This document shows, one piece after another, positions 24,088 to 35,100 of a stretch of 64,000 nt of DNA. A program made the position numbers and the translations under genes. Numbering within the stretch: the first letter of the stretch is position 1; every line of letters starts with the position of its first letter. The notes under the pieces are model-generated. The model was not told the DNA's origin and did not search any database. It saw only the letters and a program-made list of their open reading frames with translations. Source of the stretch: Porodaedalea pini (taxonomy: Eukaryota > Basidiomycota > Agaricomycetes > Hymenochaetales > Hymenochaetaceae); NCBI GenBank assembly GCA_002794775.1, contig NBAY01000001.1:1922001-1986000 (forward strand), in the 5' to 3' direction.

Positions 24088-24275
24088 TTATCCTGTTGTT
24101 CGGGTGTTCCATGCGTTTCTTTCCAGCCTTAGGAGTTGGAATGCATCTTCTTTAGAAATGAAGGCGTTCTAGAGCACAATTCACGGGAGCCAACGTGATT
24201 TAACACAAAGAATAAAGTGAAATTATAATGAAATGGGCTTCATACGGCAGATAGTCCGATCCACTACCACACTAA

Positions 24276-24704
24276 TCACCATATCTCGAAGAATCGCTTC
24301 CACCAAGGCCGCGCAATCCCCTGCGCACTCTTCTGAAAGCCCTCGACGATCTGATTGTAATGCAGTGGGCGCGACGCGGGCTTGAGCATTTTTTCAGAGA
24401 GCGGGTACTGTAAGAAAAGACGCCAGAAACGAAAGACAATTAATATACCACGCTCCATCTCCACTCACCAGGACTAGAAGCAGAGGAACCCCTCCTGGGA
24501 GGGGAAACGCACCTTTTTCTGCAGCTCGTTCGTGCGCAATGCCTGCACGGCACGCACGGCGGCGGGGGTGAGACGCGGGTGCGAGGAGAGGGAGAGGAGG
24601 AAGGTCTGCAGCTGCATGTTTGGGCGGAACGGGTCCGCTGGCCAGGAGTGCGCGATGGCCTTGAGCTGTGCGGAGAGCTTCGAGGTTGCGCCTGACAGTG
24701 ACAT
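24276..24704 (-). CDS. UQCC2/CBP6-like mitochondrial assembly factor
   Basis: Two exons, 24704-24513 and 24407-24276, give 107 residues. Start MSLSGATSKLSAQLKAI. The 105-nt intron has GTGCGT and TTACAG. Visible features: HSWPADPFRPNMQLQTFL, AVRAVQALRTNELQKK joined by splicing to YPLSEKMLKPASRPLHY, and a Trp-rich end (RPWWKRFFEIW). The W-P-x-D...R start, length and N-x-x-x-K-K-Y-P core resemble UQCC2/Cbp6, which binds the cytochrome b assembly complex on mitochondrial ribosomes. The resemblance is by eye and weak at single-residue level; another small mitochondrial protein is possible. It converges on NOC2. Confidence 0.5.
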
Positions 24705-26019
24705 GGCGTTGTTCCTCTGCGAGCCGTTTGCCGTTGGGGTCACGGTGACAGAGAACAGAGGTGATGAGCGCGCGATCGACGGGCTTTGGCATCCTGATTT
24801 GGAAAACTGCGTTTTGCTGTTCCTTTTTAGTCTCGGCCCCGAGCTTCATCCTGCGGGAACCACCACAAGACATGACGATATTAATACTTCTTTCTATACC
24901 ATTCACCAAGTTCATTCGCATTTGATGGTTTATTATTCTCGCAGATCACGCCCTGCTTGAGCCATTCGCCTTCGTCTAATGGGGAAAGTATTTTTTTCTT
25001 GACTATATGGATTATCTTGAAACAATATTGATGCGTTTCCACCCGTAATCTTAAGCACACACACTCTCCCCTGCCGCCGATTCCAGCAAGGTCTCTCGCA
25101 ATGAGTACCTGTCCTAATCATATAGCTTAGGTATGATCCGCCTCTAAACAATTAATTGCCATTCGAGTAATGGATTTCTAACCCGGTGATTTCGATCTCC
25201 TAGTGTATAGTTATATAATATCCCGGAGTGCAGCGCACAGGCCTCGAGTTCTGGCTCAGATCCTCGAGAGCGCCGAGCGCCACAGTATCTACCATCGGAC
25301 ACGGGACGAGCTGATTCATACTCAACAAATGGAGGCTAGGATCTGGTAATGATGTGCAGGCCTACTGCTTGCAGTACATAGTACTAGTAGGATCGAGCCG
25401 CTGCCCGGGTACCCCAGACCGACATGGCAAATGCCGTTCGCGTGCTCAGGGCTCCAGGCGGACACACAGCTCCTTTCGTCGATGCGCGGTGTGCGGTGTT
25501 CTGCGCTCGCGTGAGTTTTATTTCACTGATATCGATGGAGCCGCGACCTCATGAGAGGTGCCTGTCTTCTCACGCGGGGATCTGACTTGAATATCAGGAA
25601 CGTCCTCTGGGTCCGAATTAAACTCCTTATTGTTAAGGATGCACCCATACTCACCTTGTTGACCGCAGGACAAAATTCAATTGTTGGGTAAGTGCTTGTT
25701 CCGAGCCCGTGTGTGAACAAGCGATAGGACTGACTGATACTGAGGCGATTTCTATGATCCATGCAAAACCGCCGCGTCCTCCCCCCCCCCTCTCTTCCTC
25801 GGGACAATCCTAGAAGACAAGCCAATAGAATAAATTGGTTTTCTCCGGCTTACATGTGTCCTATCAGATCTTTTCACAATATACTAAAAATTAGAAATCA
25901 GATATGCATCTCGCAGACTATTACTATCACTATTGTCTATTGCTTTCCTTTTTATAGATTATCTGGCGGAAGAGACGGGATCATCATTCTAACACGCTCA
26001 TTAACACCGGCGCCGTAAC

Positions 26020-27405
26020 ATTAATATTTTACACAGCTTGAGCCCGGAACTAGATGTCTGGAATTTCCGGCAAACCGACTATGATTACTGATTCCCGATA
26101 CTGATTCCTGACCCTGCTATGAATGTTTGGTCGACCTGCTTGCTTGCTTACGATCCGAGGATCGGGAGAGAGGCAGAAGTCGGACTGCCACTGACCGCGG
26201 AACTTACCAGTAGGGTATGTACGTACAGGAGGGCCAGCGATACAGTGATACAGCGCTATACTGGTATGGTGACATGGTGATACGACGCTTCTGAGCGAAC
26301 GAGAAACCGATCAGCCGAGGATTCGGGTCGTCGAGATCGTAGAGGGGATGACGACTAGTACTTAAGTTGCGGGAACTCTAGGTCTGAGTTGAATTATATA
26401 TATATATATATATTTAATTACGAAGGAATCGCGCAACGCGCAACGACGAGGTGACGACTCGGAGGTGGGAGTTTTTCGATAAGAAGGGACGGGAAGCGGG
26501 TGGATGGCGATGGCGATGAATATTAATATCGGACTCAGAGTCAGACCCAGAGTTCTGTATGACTATATATGTATATAAGTGGGTGGGATCGAAAATTTCG
26601 AAGTCGTCAGGTCTCTGTCGCTGAGTAACCCGGCGTGGCCGGTATCGCTCTCGACTCTTGAGTCTTGAGCCTTGTTGAAATTGCTAATTATAACTTGACT
26701 ATGTACCCGAGGCAGCTAGAACTACTGTGCTCTGAGCTCCTGTAAGTAGGCGAGGAGCAGACATCCGCTATCTATGTGTCTGATCACGATTTCAGATTCG
26801 GACTAGTGTATTCTTAACGGCGTCGATCAGACACAACGTCGAACCAGTCAACCAGTACTAATACTAATATCAATACTTACTGCCAACCCGAGGATAAGCG
26901 AGTCACGTGGGGACATTAATATTCTCTGCCGGTCGATCCCAACGCGCTTTCGTCAAGAAGACGGAAGAGACTCAGAGTCAGACTCACAGGCCTAGGCGGA
27001 AAAAAGAAAGAACAGCAAGAGAAGGGGGAAAAAAAAGATAGAGTTCGCTGACGCAGACGCGCTTCGTCTTCGTCTGATCTTGATGGGGGGGGGCTTCGAT
27101 TCGGATATGGAGGGGTGCGCTGATCATCGTGATCGCCCCGTTGTCGCTTTGAAGTTTGATCACTGATCAGTCTGGCAGTGGCACTGGCAGGTGCTCTCGA
27201 TGTTCGGGGGGAGGACTGGACGCAGGAATATTAATGCGACGGTAGAGGATGTGGACTCAGCTCTCGGACTGGGCTCGGAGGGTTGGATAATATAGAGTCC
27301 TACTCAGTCAGGAATCCGGACTGCGCTCACAAAAGGGGTTCTCAGCAGCACACGCTCTCCGATCATCCAAGCAATCGATCATCCATTCATGCACGCATTA
27401 ATATT
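26020..27405. repeat. Cluster of ATTAATATT / RCATTAATATT sites
   Basis: Exact sites at 26020-26028 (+), 26519-26527 (-), 26915-26923 (+), 27227-27235 (-) and 27397-27405 (+). Four of the five extend to RCATTAATATT (26020, 26915, 27227, 27397). More copies lie elsewhere in the window: 10585, 36267, 42914, 44180, 47149-47163, 54667 and 54785. None falls in an exon. Could be a binding site for a DNA-binding protein. Confidence 0.6.
26397..26413. repeat. (AT)n microsatellite
   Basis: Uninterrupted alternating TA run in the STE12 upstream region; likely length-polymorphic. Confidence 0.8.
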
Positions 27406-27786
27406 CTGAATTACACCTCCCTCGACTCCGATTCTTTGAACGCCGGATGGCAGAGTCACTTGATGGATTCCAAGAACGTCGGGCTTTGTAAGTAAATAAA
27501 TATTGTACAAAATGATCTCGTCGAAAATAGACTCCGTTCGGATCTGGCGAGATCTCTTCTGGATGTCCCTTGCCGAGTGCGTGCCGCCTGTTGCCGCCGC
27601 CGCTAGAGGCGAACGGGTGATGGTGGTGTTATGGTTTGCGCTCGTGCTCGTGCTCGTGTCGTCGATGCGCTTTTGCTCTGCCGTCGTCGGCGTTCATTCG
27701 ATGAAAAACGGGAAAAACAACAAGGAGTACGGACATGTATGTATCCAGAGCATATACATATAGAGCACAGAGCACACGACTAGTAG

Positions 27787-27808
27787 TAGTACTCCGATCG
27801 GAGTACTA
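27787..27808. repeat. Perfect 22-bp palindrome
   Basis: TAGTACTCCGA followed directly by its reverse complement, with no spacer. It lies 1.9 kb upstream of the STE12 start codon. Could bind a dimeric regulator; no known site recognised. Confidence 0.7.
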
Positions 27809-29707
27809 GTGACGACTCGGACTCGAAGATTTAGGCAAGGCTAACGTTAGCGTTGGCTCCGTGAAGCGCGGGCTCGAGCGGCCTGAGGCTGAGCGCTGAG
27901 GCTCGGGCCCGGGCTCCGGACTCCAGGCTCGGCAGCCGAATGCGAAAGTCCGCCGCGCGCCTCGCACCCGCACTTGTGCAATACGTATGTGGCACGCGCT
28001 CAGTTCGGACATGCAATTGGAATCGGACGGGGGCTTTCGGAGACATCTTGCGCGCAGCGTGCAGTACTACTGCATCATTTCTTCTTCTTTTTTGTCAGGC
28101 ATTTAGGCACAAATGCACGTGCGTCCATGTACAGTATACAGCGTGCGTGGCCGGCGTTGGTCCCGAGAAGTTCGGGCCGGGTTAGCACTGCGTTCTTTGT
28201 CTCTTTGGCCTTTGGTGCCTTGTTTTGCTTGGTCGTAGAGCGTAGGTCGAGATTGAAATGGGTATTTTACCTTGTGAGATCTGCTGCTCGTGTGTAGTTC
28301 TTGTGCAGTGCTTTGGCCTAGTATGCTTGAAGCACGCATGTTTTTTCAAGAGAAAACAGCCGATACGGAGAGGCGGCAGTGCGCAGAACACGCATATGCC
28401 GAACTCAGAGACTACAGAAGATGTCGCATTTAAGGATGTCCGAGCGCCCGGAAAGGTGGGTTGGACCGAAGAATGGACGAGAACAAGAGATGCACAGGGA
28501 AGAGAGGTGCTGGAGTGGGCATGCATAGCAGAGCGGGGGCGGTGTTGCGGACAGGCCGCACGATGATAGCGGTCGAGAGGGAGACCGCCGATCGGTGATG
28601 GATTGATCTCGTGATGGTTGGATGAACGGGAGGGGAGTACATAGGAGTCACTCGAAATTCCAGTGAGAGAGTCCGGGAGTGGCGCGCACGATTCGATCGG
28701 TCCGACTCGACTCGGAGGTGCGCCAGTCCCGCAGAGTTATGTGTTCGTCACGTGCGATATCGATTGAATTGTGCAAAGCATGGCGAAAGAGATCTAGAGT
28801 TTTCGAAGCACGAGAGGAGGAAGAGAGTTGACTACGGGAAGGAGAGACGGTGGCCGAGCGAGGATGCTGGAGACCGGGGAGGGGGTGGCGAGCTGTTACA
28901 AGTGCATGGATGGAGAATATGTCCATGTCTAGCAATAGAATGCGCATGCAAGTGCTGGAGAGAGACGGCAATCGGCTGACGATTTGAATGGTTAGACTCG
29001 TTAGCAAGCGCCGGCCTCAACGAGCGTCGGCGCGCACTGGCAGTAGGCGATAGAAGATGGACACCGCCATCCGCTTTCTGCCAGTTATTATGAATGGCAT
29101 TTATAGACGGATTAAGAGAGAAGACGAGTTCGGCAACGGCCGCCCTGAACATCGTGAAATCAGATCCCGACAGAGTGACCTGTGCCAGTGCATCTCAATC
29201 CCACTCCGTCTCCCAACGCTCTCTCTTCCTCCTCCCATCATCTACCTCTACCTCCCCTTTAATTTCTTTTTTATTATCTATCTCCCTCCCTCTCATACAC
29301 GTCGCTCTCGACGTCCACCCACCCCGTCGTCACAGTCGCCGTCGCTCGCTCTCGACCCGCAAAACTCTTCGTAACCATCCCGATACGCATCCGCAGGCTC
29401 CCCATCAACCACCCCCCATCTCTCGCTCGACGAATCAACTCGACGAGACGAGACTGGTAGCCTTCCCTTGCGTGCGGACGACGACAGGTCCTGGAGAGAG
29501 AGGATAGCAGAGAAGAGAGACAGAGACAGAGAGGAGAGTCTGGATCCGTGTACCCTATACACTACATTCAACACCAATCAGTAACCAGCACCCGCACACT
29601 CTCTCGTGTACGACCCCGCCTCGATTTGCTCCTGCTTATATACAGACTCGAATCCTAAGACGAATATAATACACCCTCCCTTCCCGGACACGACCACGAC
29701 CCGCGCG

Positions 29708-32700
29708 ATGATGGACGCGTACGACCCCCGCCCCCATCCGCATCCGCACGCGCAGTACGAGCAACATCACTACGCGGCGTCATACTACGCACCCGAGCTC
29801 CAGTCCACTCCGTCCGCATCCTCGTCAACGTACCCTTCTCCCGCATATCCCCCGTACGACTACGCACCGCCGTACAGCGGCAGCAACTCAGGCTACAGCG
29901 CACTCGAGTCCCAGGCGCTGGCCTACAACGTCCCTGCCCAAGGTGTGGAGGGTGTGCTGGGCGGTGCGTTTGCTGGAGGAGAAGGCGACCACAGCGCGGC
30001 GAGCAGCGTGCATTCTTCGCCAGACGCGGGCTCTTTCCTGGACTACACCTCAAACTCAAATGCCATCTCCGCACCTAGTCAACACTCTCGTCCGCCGACG
30101 CACGCGCACTCGCACTCATCTAGCGCTTCGACTTCGAGCAGTGCCCGCTCCTCGCCTCATCCCTCGCAACCGCCTCAGTCCACTTCTCTCCCCACCTCCA
30201 CCACCTCCACGCTTTCCTCGAACCCCACCGGGAGTCCGAACCAGGTGATGGTCAATGGTACGCCGCTCTCGCGTCCGCTGACGCACAAGGAGACCGAACT
30301 GCTCGCGCACCTCGACCGGCTCAAGTTCTTCCTCGCGACCGCGCCGAGCCGTTGGGCAACGATCGACGGCGAGGGCGCGGGCGAGGAGGATGCGGTCTCC
30401 GGTGCTTTTGGGAACGGCACGATGAGTGCGGGGCGGATGCAGCAGGGAACACCGCTGCTGCCGCACCCGAACACTCACCCTGCGTTGAATCGCTTCTTGT
30501 TGCCCTCTGGTGAGCACCTCGATTTTATTTCTATTTTTATCTCTTGTTTCTCTGCTTTTCTTTTGTCCTTCTCTTCTATGAGGGTTTTCTCTCTTCCCAT
30601 GTGTGACCGGGTGGGAAATCCGCCGTCCTCCGCTCTAGCCGTCAGCACACGCGATGGCCACGCGTTTACCTCCGCCTCCCCCGCCGCTTACGATCAGGGC
30701 CCCCGCTTGTCTCTCAGGCTGATCGCACGCTTTTGGATTTTGCAATCTTACCCTACAATCCTTCATTTATTCTGGATCCGTGTGGTCAATCCTCTTCCTT
30801 GACGGATATCATCTCCGGATCTGGCTCCCCGGTATGATCTGAAGCCGGGCTGTCGCATCATTTGAGTATCCGGAGCGTATGTGTGCCTGGCGTGGCCTTG
30901 TCATTCTGCCATCGCGTGCTGCATCTGCAGATCAGTCTGAGCTTGGTCTGGAATGGGTTGATCTCCGACGTGCGGGGGATGCTCGGGCATCGGAGCGGGG
31001 CCGATTCACCATGGTGATGATGGATTGAAAATCGATTCTGGTTGGGGATATTGTCGGAGAGCTGGAGCCAACTATAGGTGGAAAGTTCGGTGTCCAAGAG
31101 GGACATAGGAGGATGGAAGCGGTGGATCGTACACAGGATACGTCCTGTCAGGTTTCGCTATTGGACTGTGCTCTTTATTTTATTTTCGTAAATTTCTTCT
31201 CTATCTCTATTCTCAACTATTGTACCGAATCTGATCAAATGGCTGACATGGTTTGTCTCTCTTCCTTACAGGCGAGTACGTGACTTGTGTGCTCTGGTCA
31301 GGACTGTACCACATCACTGGCACGGACATCGTGCGCGCGCTCGTTTTTCGATTCGAGGCTTTTGGTGCGTTTTTCTTTCTTAGTTACTGTGGTGATTGGC
31401 GACTGGTTCTGACAATTTCTGTTTCCTTGTCTCTTTTCTTTTTGCACCCGTCTCTGACTTCGACGTCGCTATCGCCATTGACACGCATCTCGACATCTCG
31501 ACGCATTCGTCGTTTATGAACTCAACTCGCTGAACGTAACTTTATGGAATAACTACCGACCCTCGGCGTTCGACGCGGCTTAACGTTGACCTTGTGAACC
31601 CCCGAAACTTGAAATCTTAACCTTCGAACTTTGGCGGCCTTCTCATCAACGTCAACGCCTCCATCATCGATCCATCCTTCCATCTATCCATGCATCCGGT
31701 CGTTTCATTTCGTTCGCCTCGAATGGATTCGATGCGGTCGGCTACACGCTATCGGATTGGATTGGATTGGACTGACTGGATTATCCTGTGGTATCCGTGT
31801 TCCCGCATCCCCACATCGCCTTCGTCTTCGATCTCCTATCTTCTCCCCCGGCATCCACCTATCGCCCACCCTCGCACGCTGCGTCGTTCTTTCCGCTTTT
31901 GACGGGCGCTTCGTCGTATCGTATGCCTCGTGACCATCACCCCCAATGGACTTTATGGACTGGATGAACTCGACGAACCCGATGGACCCGATGGACCCGA
32001 TGGCCGAATGCTCGAATGCACTATTGGACCAATGATCGTTGCGAATGGTTGCGCGCGGAACAGGCCGCCCGGTGCGTAACATGAAGAAGTTCGAAGAGGG
32101 TGTGTTCTCCGACCTCCGCAACCTCAAGCCCGGCACGGATGCATGCCTCGAGGAGCCGAAGGTACGGATCTGCTTTCTTTCTTTCACCCTTCTTCCCGCT
32201 TCTCCGTCTTTTTTTATCCCTCGTATTGAGACAAAAAAAAAAAAGGAGTATTCCTTTTCTTTCTTATTTTTTGCTGTTCGCTTGGTGCCTATGGTCTGCC
32301 AGTCAGTCACGTTTGGAGGCCCGGAATTCCGGGTTTACTGTCATTTTTTTTCATCTCCACGGTCATCTTTTTTTTCCCTCCTTACCCCTTCTTTGTTCTT
32401 AATTTCTCATCTGCGTCATGCTTCACGGTCACCCTTCTTTTCTTCCTATTCACAGTTCCGCAGCCACATCCCTTCCTTCCATCCTTCTTGCTCTGCGGAC
32501 CTTTTTACCGGGGGGTCTCCCCGCGTTTAGTCTGGCACGGGGCTTGCTAAAACAAATGCTAACGACGCTCTAACCACCTACAGTCGCCTTTCCTTGATCT
32601 TCTCTTCAAGTATCAATGCATCAGGACGCAGAAGAAGCAGAAGGTGTTCTACTGGTACGTTTTTATCTCCTTCATCGCGCTTCTCGCCTCCCTTTTCCCT

Positions 32701-35100
32701 CTTCACGCTCACTTTGCCTCTTCACGTCGCGGCGTCGTTCTCTATCACAATCGGCGTTTCCGATCGCAGCTTATCGTGCTCAGCATCAGGTGCCTCGGCC
32801 CATGCGTTGCTCTATTCCTGCCATGCCGTCGCTTCTACCCCTTTCTCTCCTCACATTGTTGCTTCTGCCGTCTCATGCCTATCATCTCACGATGATAATC
32901 TTGAAACCATTACTGACTGAACTTTTCTTCTTTCCTTTTGTTGGTTTCATCTTCACTTGCCTGTTGGCTTCCTGCCTCGATGGTGTCCAAACGTCATTCA
33001 TTTTGACGCTGTTCGCTACGTGCTATCCCCGTTCATACCGTCTTCCGCACACTGGCATCTGGATTTCCGCGGCGCTGCAGGTTCTCCGTGCCGCACGACC
33101 GACTGTTCCTCGATGCGCTCGAGCGTGACCTGAAGCGCGAGAAGATGGGTCTCGAGCCGACGACGCATGTTGTCGGCGAACCCGCTCTGTCGTTTACGTA
33201 TGACAGTAAGCGTACACTGTACGAGCAGTTCTCGAAAGCACAGGGTGCGCAGGAGGGTGAGGGCGAGCTCGAGACAGCCGTGCGCCGTGCGGAGGAGGCG
33301 ATGGCAATGGAGCAGGAGAGCGAAGCCCGGAGGGTAGCCGCAGCGCCGTCAACAACGGCGACGTCAGAGCGCGAGGGCGCTGCGCCCGGCACGCTTTTCA
33401 ACATGTTCTCACTGTTCGAGGGCAGCCCGAGCTACAAACAGCGCCGCAAGAAGGGCCCTCGTACAGGAAGGAGCAACCTCGCACGGGAATCTGCATCGGA
33501 GGAGGAACACGAGATTGTTGGTGCGGGTGGACCCGCGGACGTCGTAGAGGACGTAGACGGCGAGATGAGTGCGGCGGCGATGTTTGATGCTCAAGCGGGG
33601 CTCGGCAGCGGAGGCGGCCGCCACGTGCAGGCGCAGCGCCAGGCCGAGAGCCAGCGCGCCGTCCAGGCACAACACCTCGCGATGTTGAACCAGCGCTCAA
33701 ATGGCGTCGCTAAAGCGCGACAGTTCCCCAGCCGCGCGATGCACCCGTCGCTCGGCGGATCGCACGTGCACAGTAACTCGCTCCCCGCAAGTCTCGATGC
33801 CGCCGCGGGCGGTCGCAAGACAACGGCGTACGTGTGCCCATTGTACTCGTGCCAGCGCCTGTTCAAGCGGCTCGAGCACCTGAAGCGCCACGTGCGCATG
33901 CACACGATGGAACGTCCGTACCAGTGCGAGTTCTGCCAGCGCCGCTTCTCGCGTGCGGACAACCTCAGCCAGCACATGCGCACGCACACGCGCGACGGTG
34001 GGTTGAATGGTGTGGCGCCCGCTGGCGATGCGGAGGCGGACGAGGGCGTTGATCAGGTGATGTATGCGCCAGGCGAGCAGTACGACTTCAACGCGTGCGA
34101 GATCGAGGTTGCGGAGCACGCGGCGATGCAGTTCGAGGACGAAGAGTATTCGAATGCATACGACCTTTCGAATGGTCCGCCTGCGGCGAATGGCAATGGA
34201 TTCTATGGTCTTGCGGGTCCTGCAGCTACCCAGTTTACGAATCTTGTGACGAGCCCTGAGAACTCGCCGCGGTTGACTGGTGGTCAGAGTAGCTGGGCGG
34301 GGACGCATGGTCATTCCAACTCATTACCAGCTACTTACGACTACGGGTCCTCGCACCCCTCGCCTGCTTTCAGCACCGCTAGCGCACCGTCCTCGCGATT
34401 CACAACTGCGTACGGGAACTCAACGAGCGCATATCCTGTTCAGGGTGAATACCAATCTACTTCGTCCTCTTACGCGCCATCCTCCGCAGGCTCGCTCTCT
34501 GCTCCCGCGCACAAGCAGACGTTCGATCACGCTGCATTGTACCCGCGTTCACTTGGCGTGCAAGGCCTGTCTGCAGGCGCAGTTGGTCCGGTGCGCCGCT
34601 ACCGCAGCGTCACACCGACGATCGCACGCTCGAGCGAGCAGATTCGTCGCCCGTTGACTGCGAATACGCTTGATGCGAGCCCACTCGGACCGGGCGCTGC
34701 GACGTCGCGTGGGTACCATCCGTATCCGATCCCGCAGCACAGCTCAGCCGCTGCGAGCGGCTCACAGCACTCCAGCCCCACGCCGTACCAGGCGCAGCTT
34801 GACTATGCACAGCAGGCTCCCGGGACGCAGACAAATTCACCTGCGTGCTCGTCCGTATACCGGGAGGACCTGCAGACCCTGATCGGGCTTGACGCTGCAC
34901 TCGGTGTTTACGAAAATGCGACAAATGTGGCATCGGGCGTCGCGGCGTATGCGGGCGATGTCTACCCAGATGCCGCGCCGCAGGGCCAGTACGCCTCTGT
35001 TGCAGACACAACGGCAGCGACGGCAAGCTACTACGCGGGTCTGAATGCTCTCAACGGGTCAACGCAGTACACAGACCAGTCATACCCCTATGGGAACTGA
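29708..35100 (+). CDS. STE12: Ste12-type transcription factor (STE domain + two C2H2 fingers)
   Basis: Five exons: 29708-30509, 31272-31364, 32064-32161, 32584-32654 and 33081-35100, giving 1027 residues. The N-terminal 190 residues are His/Ser/Pro/Tyr-rich and disordered. The STE DNA-binding domain spans about 190-400: [96 protein letters not shown] and [17 protein letters not shown]. Two C2H2 fingers lie near 603-660 ([39 protein letters not shown]), as in filamentous fungi and basidiomycetes but not baker's yeast. A long disordered C-terminus follows. Ste12 proteins act below the mating/filamentation MAP kinase. The start is the first of two adjacent ATGs after a stretch without one in good context; an in-frame ATG at 29606 would add 34 residues. 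Introns are 762, 699, 422 and 426 nt. Confidence 0.95.
30510..33080 (+). other. STE12: Long introns of STE12
   Basis: Introns 30510-31271, 31365-32063, 32162-32583 and 32655-33080 are 422-762 nt, against about 45-66 nt for most introns in the window. All four interrupt the STE DNA-binding domain. Intron 2 holds two short tandem repeats, (GGATT)n at 31754-31781 and (GATGGACCC)n at 31972-32007. No ORF with a recognisable motif or RNA gene is seen in them. Confidence 0.85.

Larger units (their letters stand above)
24705..29707. other. Long intergenic region upstream of STE12
   Basis: About 5 kb without a gene I can support, against a typical spacing of 0.2-1 kb in this window. It holds five ATTAATATT sites in 1.4 kb (26020-27405), an (AT)n run at 26397-26413, C- and G-homopolymers near 25783 and 27084, a perfect 22-bp palindrome at 27787-27808, and a pyrimidine-rich leader (29215-29290) just before STE12. 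Open frames such as 27503-27763 and 28258-28566 lack support. Best read as an extended regulatory region, possibly with a noncoding transcript. Confidence 0.5.

Noticed and set aside
23490..24112. Long minus-strand frames over the last NOC2 exon
   Set aside because: GC-rich shadow frames opposite a clearly conserved coding exon.
24394..24921. 175-codon minus-strand frame overlapping the UQCC2-like gene
   Set aside because: Antagonistic frame to the better-supported spliced 107-residue protein.
25018..25024. TGAAACA, the Ste12 pheromone response element, upstream of STE12
   Set aside because: A single 7-mer 4.7 kb away is expected by chance; no cluster near the gene.
26020..26028. ATTAATATT sites as rolling-circle nick sites of the TAATATTAC type
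   Set aside because: None of the sites continues to TAATATTAC, there is no adjacent stem-loop and no Rep gene.
27503..27763. 86-codon frame with a hydrophobic stretch
   Set aside because: Hydrophobic patch alone, in a region with many spurious frames; no homologue recognised.
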